Assembly: GCA_015264885.1 (NCBI GenBank)
Contig: JABZYY010000060.1
Location: 1 to 6,990 of the forward strand
Source of the DNA: Streptococcus sp.
Lineage (GTDB): Bacteria; Bacillota; Bacilli; Lactobacillales; Aerococcaceae
Direction: 5' to 3'
Length of the DNA stretch: 6,990 bases
Position 1 is the stretch's first letter, and every line of letters starts with the position of its first letter. The notes below the pieces were generated by a model. The model had not been told where the DNA came from, ran no database searches, and saw nothing but the letters and a program-made list of their open reading frames with translations. Of the stretch, positions 1-4,805 are shown piece after piece. The translations under genes and the position numbers were made by a program.

Positions 1-573
1 ATCATTAAACATCAACCTGCACTCAATTTTGTACTCTTAAATGCAAATAATCGAACAGATGATTATACACCTTGGCCTCTGCAGGCATCTGAAACCATGC
101 CGATGGATTTCGGGGGAAAAGCGGAAGCACATCTTTCTTTTATCACGACTCATGTGATTCCGTTTTGTGAGAGTGAGTATGGTTTTGCTTCAAGCACAGA
201 AAAGAGAGTTATCGGTGGTTATTCGCTAGGTGGATTATTCAGCCTGTATGCAGCGGTGAACACTGATTTTTTTGGCACTGTCCTTAGTTGTTCTTCGTCG
301 CTGTGGTATCCGGATTTTCTGGACTATTTAAAAGAACATCCCTTTAAAACCGCTCATTCTAAATTGTACATGAGTGTGGGAGACCAAGAAGGAACGACTG
401 CTACGAATTTAACAGCAGCCCAAACTTCTAATACGATAGCATTAAAAGATTTTTATGAGCCGAAATTTCAAGCAGGTGATTTCAAGTTTACGTTGGAAGA
501 GGGAAATCATGGAAATGATATCTCAGGACGTGCCTGGCGTGCTATTGAATGGGTAGAAGAGAATTGTAAATAA
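1..573 (+). CDS. Esterase-family alpha/beta hydrolase, 5'-truncated by window edge
   Basis: The frame is open from base 1, so the gene starts outside the window; 190 residues remain. The ATG at 97 is internal, because the upstream codons read as continuous protein-like sequence (NRTDDYTPWPL). The visible part matches the putative esterase family (PF00756; esterase D, Fes/IroE-like). A nucleophile elbow GYSLGG has its Ser at fragment residue 75. A probable acid lies in VGDQEG (Asp128 or Glu130), and a probable catalytic His170 sits in EGNHGND near the C-terminus. The order Ser-acid-His and the spacing fit an alpha/beta hydrolase triad. Members hydrolyse carboxylic esters or siderophore esters; nothing here fixes the substrate. 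No signal peptide can be judged because the N-terminus is missing. The gene ends in a strong terminator. Family assignment is firm, substrate unknown. Confidence 0.88.
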   Translation: MIKHQPALNFVLLNANNRTDDYTPWPLQASETMPMDFGGKAEAHLSFITTHVIPFCESEYGFASSTEKRVIGGYSLGGLFSLYAAVNTDFFGTVLSCSSSLWYPDFLDYLKEHPFKTAHSKLYMSVGDQEGTTATNLTAAQTSNTIALKDFYEPKFQAGDFKFTLEEGNHGNDISGRAWRAIEWVEENCK

Positions 574-579
574 TCAACA

Positions 580-612
580 AAAAATCCACTGGTTAAACCA
601 GTGGATTTTTTT
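580..612. terminator. Bidirectional intrinsic terminator between esterase and tRNA-Arg
   Basis: A perfect 13-bp stem (580-592 with 598-610) closes a 5-nt TTAAA loop. It is followed by T residues on the + strand and by a T-run of six on the - strand. It lies 7 bases after the esterase stop codon and 5 bases beyond the tRNA 3' end, so one hairpin can end both convergent transcripts. Confidence 0.9.
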
Positions 613-616
613 CTAG

Positions 617-690
<74 letters not shown>

Positions 691-826
691 CTGATACATT
701 TATTGAACCACAGAACCCGCTATCTGTCCATACGAAGTTCCTTAATCTTAAAATAAATGAGCAGTAGCAATCTTCATCATAGCAGCAGATTTAAATAATA
801 AAATAGACTATTTTTTGGTCTACTCA
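691..826. other. Non-coding spacer upstream of tRNA-Arg, no recognised content
   Basis: No protein-like frame is seen. A weak stem at 802-808/818-824 is followed on the - strand by an interrupted T-run (TTATTATTT) and could be a poor terminator for - strand transcripts coming out of the adjacent palindrome. The tRNA promoter must lie here or further upstream, but no convincing -35/-10 pair was identified. Confidence 0.4.
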
Positions 827-1075
827 GAAGGTTTAGAAAAAACCGATTCTATGAAAAAAAGATGGAGTCCCTTGGGATTCTATGGTAGGAGTAAGAGCGA
901 GAGGTAACTGATGCGAATATGAGACTCTAGGAATTTATTCCGTAGAGACTCATTGAGGCTCAGTAGGTGAGAGACTTCGGCTCGAACCGGTACAGCTCTT
1001 ATCCCTACCATGAAGATATCCCAAAGGGACGGAATCAATATTTTTAATAGAGTCAAATTTTATCTCTAAACCTTC
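827..1075. repeat. Large imperfect palindrome (MITE-like element or structured RNA)
   Basis: The two halves are inverted copies along most of their length. GAAGGTTTAGA (827-837) pairs exactly with TCTAAACCTTC (1065-1075). GATTCTAT (845-852) nearly matches the reverse of ATAGAGTC (1047-1054). GTCCCTTGGGAT (867-878) pairs with ATCCCAAAGGGAC (1018-1030) with one bulge. ATGGTAGG..TAAGAGC (882-898) pairs with 995-1011 over 15 or 16 of 17 positions. The centre (899-994) has its own hairpin, 919-953: 16 bp with one A-A mismatch, one bulged G and a TTTA loop. No open frame of protein character crosses it. It could be a non-autonomous mobile element with terminal inverted repeats, or the DNA of a folded RNA. 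No target-site duplication was found, and I do not recognise it as a known RNA family. Confidence 0.6.
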
Positions 1076-1086
1076 GATTTAAGTAT

Positions 1087-1119
1087 AAAAAAACCACCAA
1101 AGAAAATCTTTGGCAGTTT
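1087..1119 (-). terminator. Intrinsic terminator of the exporter operon
   Basis: On the - strand, a 13-bp stem (1107-1119 with 1091-1103, including two G-U pairs) with a 3-nt loop runs into seven T residues (1093-1087). It starts 13 bases after the stop codon of the second exporter gene. Confidence 0.88.
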
Positions 1120-1132
1120 CAAGTTCATTTAT

Positions 1133-1576
1133 TTAGTTTGCTGATTGACGGCGTGAAGATTGCCAATGCGAGTACAGACGGAAGATTGAATCGACCGTAA
1201 AGATTGCAAGTGCAATCATCCCGGCGGTAATCATTGTTTGACCGAAGAAGAATTTTCCTTTTTCAACATCTCCTACAAAGAAGGCGTATACGGTACGATA
1301 CATGCCTGCACCAGGAACGAGTGGGAAAAATCCAGGAATAAAGAATACCGTTACGGGAGCTTTAAAATAGCGTGCTGCTAAGTGCGATAAAAACGCAATT
1401 GTAAGGCCGCTATAGTAAGTAGCTAGTTGTAATCCAGAACTGTCCAAGAAGAAGAGATATACAAACCAACCAATGCCTCCAATAATCGAAATATGAATGA
1501 GGAGACGTTTTGGAGCTTCAAAGACAATACAACTGAAGTAGACGGCAATAAGAGCACTAATCACTTGATAAATCAT
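1133..1576 (-). CDS. ThrE/YjjB-type membrane subunit (split exporter, C-terminal half)
   Basis: A 147-residue, very hydrophobic protein with about five membrane segments (near residues 5-20, 26-44, 50-67, 74-90 and 110-130) and a basic C-terminal tail. The motif PLVPGAGMYRTVYAFFVGD (residues 85-103) is typical of the ThrE_2 domain (PF12821, formerly DUF3815). It corresponds to E. coli YjjB (about 157 aa) and to the C-terminal half of the fused Corynebacterium ThrE. Those relatives export threonine/serine (ThrE) or succinate (YjjPB), so the substrate here is open. Its ATG overlaps the TGA of the upstream gene (ATGA, bases 1573-1576). No good Shine-Dalgarno precedes it, since the upstream bases read AACCCCTT, which points to translational coupling and equal production of the two subunits. 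It is the last gene before a strong terminator. Confidence 0.88.
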   Translation of the reverse strand: MIYQVISALIAVYFSCIVFEAPKRLLIHISIIGGIGWFVYLFFLDSSGLQLATYYSGLTIAFLSHLAARYFKAPVTVFFIPGFFPLVPGAGMYRTVYAFFVGDVEKGKFFFGQTMITAGMIALAIFTVDSIFRLYSHWQSSRRQSAN

Positions 1577-2343
1577 AAGGGGTTTGCACCTCCTGCTAAT
1601 ACGAGTCCCAAAGCAACAGCAATAGCGACGGAAAGAGCCGTCACAAACGCTTCAATTGCCCGAGCTGCTCCTGAGTTGTAGTCTCCGCGTAATGTATCGC
1701 GAATGGCATTTGTAATGGCGGTTCCAGGAACGGCCGGCATGATTAATCCTACAATGGAGATACCGATTCGAGCGTCCGGAACGAAATGTTTCTGAATCAA
1801 AATGATAATGACAATCGCTGGAATAATCGAGATTAGGTTCAACACGAATGTTCCTAATTTGAATTTCGGATCTAACTTATAAATAAATGGCATGATAACC
1901 GCTGCTACTGATGCAATGACGAGTTCAATTGGCGTTGCTCCAAATAGAGCAGCGTAGAACCCGCACATCAGAATGAGGCCTAAGTCTTTTAACCACTGTG
2001 GATATTCTGATTCTTTTAAATCCTGTAATCGTTGATAAGCTGTATCGAGGTCAATTTCTTTTGTCACTAATTGACGAGAGATTGCGTTGACTTTATAAAT
2101 TCGGTTCAAGTTCGTGTCGCGATTTGGAACACGACGAATTTCTGTACTAGAATCGATGCAGTCATCATCGAGCGTTGCAAAGATTCCAGTCGCCATTGCG
2201 AAGGCTTCGCAAGTTTCAAAGTTTGAAGTGGAGAGAATATAGTTCATTGTTTCTTCCACGCGATACGATTCCGCATTGCATTCGAGCATGATTTGACCAG
2301 CAAGAATAGCGGTATCCATTAATTTTTTTGCATATGATCGCAC
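1573..2343 (-). CDS. ThrE/YjjP-type exporter subunit (split exporter, N-terminal half)
   Basis: A 256-residue protein of the ThrE N-terminal family (PF06738, DUF1212), the same length as E. coli YjjP. A soluble N-terminal region (about 1-115) contains the family's SYRVEETM and RRVPNRDTNLNRI-like segments. It is followed by about five membrane segments (roughly 119-135, 138-154, 163-184, 192-209 and 228-250). The motif MPAVPG (202-207) followed by NAIRDTLRGD (212-221) mirrors the PLVPG..YR..GD motif of its partner, consistent with the two halves forming one transporter. The GTG start is chosen because AAGGAGG lies 8 bases upstream and the protein then matches the family length; the next Met is residue 9. 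It is transcribed divergently from pta from a clear extended -10 promoter. The substrate is probably a small amino or organic acid, not defined by sequence. Confidence 0.9.
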   Translation of the reverse strand: MRSYAKKLMDTAILAGQIMLECNAESYRVEETMNYILSTSNFETCEAFAMATGIFATLDDDCIDSSTEIRRVPNRDTNLNRIYKVNAISRQLVTKEIDLDTAYQRLQDLKESEYPQWLKDLGLILMCGFYAALFGATPIELVIASVAAVIMPFIYKLDPKFKLGTFVLNLISIIPAIVIIILIQKHFVPDARIGISIVGLIMPAVPGTAITNAIRDTLRGDYNSGAARAIEAFVTALSVAIAVALGLVLAGGANPL

Positions 2344-2351
2344 AAAGCCTT

Positions 2352-2358
2352 CCTCCTT
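2352..2358 (-). promoter_or_regulatory. Ribosome binding site fixing the GTG start of the YjjP-like gene
   Basis: AAGGAGG on the - strand, 8 bases before the GTG at 2343-2341. It supports the GTG rather than the internal ATG at codon 9. Confidence 0.85.
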
Positions 2359-2374
2359 ACTAAAATACTCTCTA

Positions 2375-2403
2375 AGTATAGCATACTAGCGGTGTTTTGC
2401 TAA
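2375..2403 (-). promoter_or_regulatory. SigA-type promoter of the exporter operon
   Basis: On the - strand, TTAGCA (2403-2398), a 17-bp spacer and TATACT (2380-2375), with TGC just before the -10 (extended -10). The predicted leader is about 25 nt and contains the ribosome binding site. The sequence TATACTTAG occurs twice here (2380-2372 and 2408-2400), covering the -10 and -35 regions 28 bp apart. Confidence 0.75.
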
Positions 2404-2422
2404 GTATAAATTTTTATGAAAT

Positions 2423-2471
2423 AAAACTGTACCATTTTTAAATTGCAATCAGATTAGTACAGTTGTTTTTT
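2423..2471 (+). other. Inverted repeat with T-run between divergent exporter operon and pta
   Basis: ACTGTAC (2426-2432) pairs with GTACAGT (2457-2463) across a 24-nt loop, with flanking AAA/TTT able to extend the stem past one bulge. A T-run follows. It resembles a weak terminator or an operator. No + strand gene lies just upstream, so its role is unclear. A related GTACTGT follows at 2491-2497. Confidence 0.35.
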
Positions 2472-2540
2472 TGATGATTGTTTTAACATTGTACTGTTTT
2501 TTTAAAAGTATTTAGTGTATTATTAAGATAACAAATTTTT

Positions 2541-2546
2541 GGAGGG
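2541..2546 (+). promoter_or_regulatory. Ribosome binding site fixing the GTG start of pta
   Basis: GGAGGG, 6 bases before the GTG at 2553. No ATG lies nearby in frame, so this site decides the start. Confidence 0.88.
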
Positions 2547-2552
2547 ATATCC

Positions 2553-3542
2553 GTGGAATTATTTGAAGAATTATCATTTAAAGTGAAAGGGAAAGACGTT
2601 AAAATCGTATTTCCAGAAGGAGATGAACCAAGAATTATTGGTGCAGCGGTTCGTTTATTAGCAGATGGACTTTGCAAACCGATCTTACTTGGGAATGTAG
2701 ACCAAATTAACGAAGTGGCAAACGCTCGTGGATTTAACATTTCTCATTTAGAAATTATCGATCCTGAAACTTATGCAGACGATAAATATGCAGAAATGGT
2801 TGCAAGCTTTGTAGAACGTCGTAAAGGTAAAGTATCTGAAGAAGATGCACAAAAATTATTACGTGACGTAACTTACTTCGGAACAATGATGGTATACATG
2901 GGCTTAGCAGACGGATTAGTATCTGGTGCGGTTCACTCAACAGGGGACACAGTACGTCCAGCGTTACAAATCATCAAAACAAAACCAGGAGTATCTCGTA
3001 CAAGCGGTGCGTTCATCATGATCAACAGCGACAAATCTAAGAAATACTTATTCTCAGACTGCGCAATCAACATCAATCCTAACGCACAAGAATTAGCTGA
3101 AATCGCAGTAGAATCTGCTAAAACAGCTGAATTATTCGGTATCGAACCAAACGTTGCAATGTTAAGTTTCTCAACAAAAGGTTCTGCTAAATCTGAAGAA
3201 GCATTAAAAGTAGCTGAAGCAACTAAAATTGCTCAAGAATTAGCTCCAAACTACAACATCGACGGAGAATTACAATTCGACGCAGCATTCGTACCAAGCG
3301 TAGGTAAACAAAAAGCTCCAGACTCACCAGTAGCTGGACAAGCAACAGTATTCGTATTCCCAGAAATCCAATCAGGAAACATCGGATACAAAATTGCACA
3401 ACGTTTCGGTAACTTCGAAGCAATCGGACCAATCCTACAAGGATTAAACAAACCAATCTCTGACTTATCACGTGGATGTAACGAAGAAGACGTCTACAAA
3501 TTAGCGATCATTACAGCTAATCAAGCTTTAATGGATAACTAA
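2553..3542 (+). CDS. pta: Phosphate acetyltransferase (phosphotransacetylase)
   Basis: A 329-residue cytoplasmic enzyme interconverting acetyl-CoA plus phosphate with acetyl phosphate plus CoA. With acetate kinase it yields ATP and acetate in fermentation. The length fits the short, single-domain Pta/EutD class (PF01515) with no extra regulatory N-terminal domain. Visible signatures are FPEGDEPRI (20-28), LVSGAVHSTGDTVRP (122-136), SRTSGAFIM (148-156), PVAGQATVFVFPEIQSGN late in the protein, and the C-terminal IGPILQGLNKPISDLSRG. The GTG start is supported by GGAGGG 6 bases upstream and gives the conserved N-terminus MELFEEL. Codon use is strongly biased (TTA, GCA, AAA, GAA), as expected for a highly expressed gene. 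A possible -10 (TATTAT, 2518-2523) lies upstream without a good -35. No catabolite-response (cre) site was recognised. The gene is monocistronic, ending in a hairpin-rich 3' region. Confidence 0.96.
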   Translation: MELFEELSFKVKGKDVKIVFPEGDEPRIIGAAVRLLADGLCKPILLGNVDQINEVANARGFNISHLEIIDPETYADDKYAEMVASFVERRKGKVSEEDAQKLLRDVTYFGTMMVYMGLADGLVSGAVHSTGDTVRPALQIIKTKPGVSRTSGAFIMINSDKSKKYLFSDCAININPNAQELAEIAVESAKTAELFGIEPNVAMLSFSTKGSAKSEEALKVAEATKIAQELAPNYNIDGELQFDAAFVPSVGKQKAPDSPVAGQATVFVFPEIQSGNIGYKIAQRFGNFEAIGPILQGLNKPISDLSRGCNEEDVYKLAIITANQALMDN

Positions 3543-3544
3543 GG

Positions 3545-3656
3545 TGCGACAAAGTGCGCTCAAAAGCGATGACGGTTCGAACTTTGCCGTAAACGACTAG
3601 ACTAGTCGTGCGGACAAAGTGAGAAAGGCTTGAGCTTTTGCACTTTGGAGCCCGAT
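3545..3656 (+). repeat. Two adjacent diverged hairpin repeat units in the pta 3' region
   Basis: GTGCGACAAAGTG (3545-3557) and GTGCGGACAAAGTG (3608-3621) begin two related units. In the second, CAAAGTG (3615-3621) pairs with CACTTTG (3641-3647), and inside it AAAGGC pairs with GCTTTT to give a long hairpin. In the first, CAAAGT pairs with ACTTTG (3580-3585) around a small CGCT/AGCG hairpin. A short palindrome, CGACTA-GAC-TAGTCG (3594-3608), joins them. They follow the pta stop codon directly and lie before the terminator, so they would be in the pta mRNA tail. Confidence 0.5.
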
Positions 3657-3677
3657 TTCAAGAGAAAGACAGAAGAC

Positions 3678-3708
3678 AAAAAATGACTCGCAGTGCGAGT
3701 CATTTTTG
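3678..3708. terminator. Bidirectional intrinsic terminator (pta / candidate small RNA)
   Basis: A perfect 13-bp stem (3679-3691 with 3695-3707) with AGT loop and core TGACTCGC/GCGAGTCA has five T on the + strand side and six T on the - strand side. Flanking GAAAGAC (3664-3670) and GTCTTTC (3716-3722) extend the inverted repeat beyond the stem. It can end pta from the left and any - strand transcript from the right. Confidence 0.9.
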
Positions 3709-3792
3709 CTTTGTAGTCTTTCCCCCGCAAGGCTTATTAGATGTTCTTGAATCATGAATGATGAAAAGAACATCAATAAGCTACTGCGCGGT
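3678..3792 (-). ncRNA. Candidate small RNA of about 115 nt
   Basis: On the - strand a promoter-like pair, TTGCTT (3827-3822) and TATACT (3803-3798) with an 18-bp spacer, would start a transcript near 3791. This transcript would begin with a long hairpin: GCTTATT/AATAAGC and GATGTTCTT/AAGAACATC, 16 bp with one bulged base (3732-3748 with 3766-3781). The hairpin has a 17-nt loop and partial extension by CGCA/TGCG at its base. An unpaired G-rich linker (GCGGGGGAAAG) follows, then the perfect terminator with six U residues. Promoter, stem-loop, linker and terminator is the usual layout of a bacterial small RNA. A short open frame crosses it, but it has no ribosome binding site and its codons look random. 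It is a prediction from structure only; I do not recognise the family. Confidence 0.4.
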
Positions 3793-3801
3793 GTGAGAGT
3801 A

Positions 3802-3856
3802 TAGTCGTGCGGATATTCTGGAAGCAAAACTTTACAGTGCGAAGTTTTGGGCCTGT
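3802..3856 (+). repeat. Third diverged hairpin repeat unit
   Basis: TAGTCGTGCGGA (3802-3813) exactly repeats 3603-3614. As in the earlier unit, a hairpin follows: CAAAACTT (3825-3832) with AAGTTTTG (3842-3849) and loop TACAGTGCG, then GGGCC, compared with GGAGCCC in the other copy. Both units are about 53 nt long from the 12-base box to the GCC end, but the hairpin sequences differ while the pairing is kept. Confidence 0.45.
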
Positions 3857-3890
3857 TATGGCAAAGTCAACCAAACTTTTGCAATTCTAT

Positions 3891-3918
3891 TTGACTCAAA
3901 ATTTTTTATCATTATAAC
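3891..3918 (+). promoter_or_regulatory. Upstream promoter P1 of the FMN reductase gene
   Basis: TTGACT (3891-3896), a 16-bp spacer and TATAAC (3913-3918). Its -10 lies inside the left arm of a perfect inverted repeat. Further -10-like hexamers follow: TATAAT at 3927-3932 and TGT-TATGAT at 3958-3966. Use of P1 would give a leader of about 200 nt. Confidence 0.5.
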
Positions 3919-3936
3919 GTATACATTATAATGATA
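3907..3936. promoter_or_regulatory. Perfect 11-bp inverted repeat, operator-like (PerR/Fur-like)
   Basis: TATCATTATAA (3907-3917) and TTATAATGATA (3926-3936) are exact reverse complements separated by CGTATACA. The repeat overlaps the P1 -10 element. Bases 3903-3917 match 13 of the 15 positions of the PerR box TTATAATnATTATAA, and the other arm matches about 11 of 15 on the opposite strand. The high A+T content makes chance matches easier, so the named regulator is inference. Confidence 0.45.
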
Positions 3937-4027
3937 TTTTTAAATTTCATTTAAAAATGTTATGATATCAACGTTTATAAGAGTTTTTCATTTTAAAAAC
4001 GGGGAAATTTTTTTCTAAGCAGATAAA

Positions 4028-4056
4028 TTGCTTTAACGTTTAAGTGATGATAATCT
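4028..4056 (+). promoter_or_regulatory. Downstream promoter of the FMN reductase gene
   Basis: TTGCTT (4028-4033), a 17-bp spacer and TAATCT (4051-4056) with TGA directly before it (extended -10). It would give a leader of about 60 nt containing a small CCAAGA/TCTTGG stem (around 4067-4093) and the AGAGGA ribosome binding site. Confidence 0.5.
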
Positions 4057-4123
4057 TATTTCAATCCCAAGAGAGAAGACACAACTTTCTTGGTCAAGGC
4101 ATTCACGAAAAGAGGAAAAGAAT

Positions 4124-4663
4124 ATGAAAAACATTTTATTTGTAGTAGGTAGCTTACGTAAAGGTAGCTTCAACCACCAAATGGCAGAAAAAGCAGAACG
4201 TATTTTAGAAGGAAAAGCAACTGTCACTTACTTAGATTACTCAAACCTTCCATTAATGAACCAAGACTTAGAAACTCCAGTATTACCTGAAGTACAAGCA
4301 ACTCGCGATGCATTTGGCAAAGCTGATGCAGTTTGGATCTTCTCACCAGCGTATAACTTTGCAATTCCTGGAACAGTGAAAAACTTATTAGACTGGATGA
4401 GCCGTGCATTAGACTTATCAGATACACACGGACCTTCAATTCTACAAGATAAAGTTGTAACGGTATCAGCAATGGCAAACGCAGGACATGAACCATTATT
4501 TGCAGCTTATAATGCATTATTACCATTCATCCGTATGCAAGTAGTGGGTGAATTCACTGGTGCTAAAATTAACCCAGAAGCTTGGGGAACAGGCGTTGTA
4601 ACGTTAGACGAAGAAGTAGTAGCAGGACTTGAAAAACAAGCAGAAGCATTATTAAATGCATAA
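4124..4663 (+). CDS. NAD(P)H-dependent FMN reductase-type flavoprotein
   Basis: A 179-residue cytoplasmic protein of the NADPH-dependent FMN reductase family (PF03358, flavodoxin-like fold). The FMN phosphate-binding loop is GSLRKGSFN (residues 9-17), right after strand 1. The family's P-x-YN-x-x-x-PG-x-x-KN-x-x-DW signature is SPAYNFAIPGTVKNLLDW (74-91). Later strands and helices are complete, and the length is normal (about 175-190). Members use NAD(P)H to reduce FMN, quinones, azo dyes or chromate; the physiological electron acceptor cannot be read from sequence. The ATG is preceded by AGAGGA at a suitable distance. Codon bias is strong and like that of pta, suggesting high expression. It is a single-gene unit: two possible promoters and an operator-like repeat lie upstream, and a terminator follows 23 bases after the stop. 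Confidence 0.9.
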   Translation: MKNILFVVGSLRKGSFNHQMAEKAERILEGKATVTYLDYSNLPLMNQDLETPVLPEVQATRDAFGKADAVWIFSPAYNFAIPGTVKNLLDWMSRALDLSDTHGPSILQDKVVTVSAMANAGHEPLFAAYNALLPFIRMQVVGEFTGAKINPEAWGTGVVTLDEEVVAGLEKQAEALLNA

Positions 4664-4686
4664 TTTAAACTAAATACTTAACTTTT

Positions 4687-4721
4687 AAAGGCAGTCTCTA
4701 TCGATGGAGGCTGCTTTTTTT
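4687..4721 (+). terminator. Intrinsic terminator of the FMN reductase gene
   Basis: A 10-bp stem (4691-4700 with 4705-4714, two G-U pairs), extended outward by AAAG/TTTT, has a TCGA loop and seven T residues. It separates the reductase from the ruvA promoter. Confidence 0.9.
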
Positions 4722-4742
4722 GAACAATATGCGAACAGACAT

Positions 4743-4772
4743 TTGCCCTATACCTTCCTGTTATGCTAAAAT
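4743..4772 (+). promoter_or_regulatory. Promoter of the ruvA-ruvB-queA operon
   Basis: TTGCCC (4743-4748), an 18-bp spacer and TAAAAT (4767-4772), with TGC before the -10 (extended -10). The predicted start lies near 4780, leaving a short leader with AAAGGAG (4791-4797). No SOS operator (GAAC-N4-GTTC type) was seen between the terminator and the start codon, so damage control of this operon is not evident. Confidence 0.6.
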
Positions 4773-4805
4773 TGTTCTGATATAGACAAAAAAGGAGCAT
4801 CATTC

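Noticed and set aside
827..1075. 6S RNA, T-box leader or other known RNA for the palindromic element
   Set aside because: Length and a closing stem recall 6S RNA, but the many stems in place of one central bubble, and the absence of the T-box GGGUGGNACCGCG sequence or a downstream gene, do not fit.
1493..1681. + strand open frame across the exporter gene overlap
   Set aside because: Antisense to both exporter genes and without protein-like features. The ribosome-site-like GGAG upstream is part of the coding sequence of the opposite strand.
3223..3471. Long - strand open frames inside pta
   Set aside because: They are antisense to a well-conserved gene with strong codon bias, lack start signals and have leucine/arginine-rich composition typical of reverse-strand shadows.
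3597..3827. Open frame of 76 codons on the - strand across the pta 3' region
   Set aside because: No ribosome binding site before its start, composition typical of translated hairpins and repeats, and it spans a terminator and the candidate small RNA. It is better explained as non-coding.
4664..4805. LexA/SOS box upstream of ruvA
   Set aside because: CGAAC at 4731-4735 and TTGTTC at 4772-4777 are half-site-like, but they are too far apart to form a Gram-positive SOS operator (GAAC-N4-GTTC).
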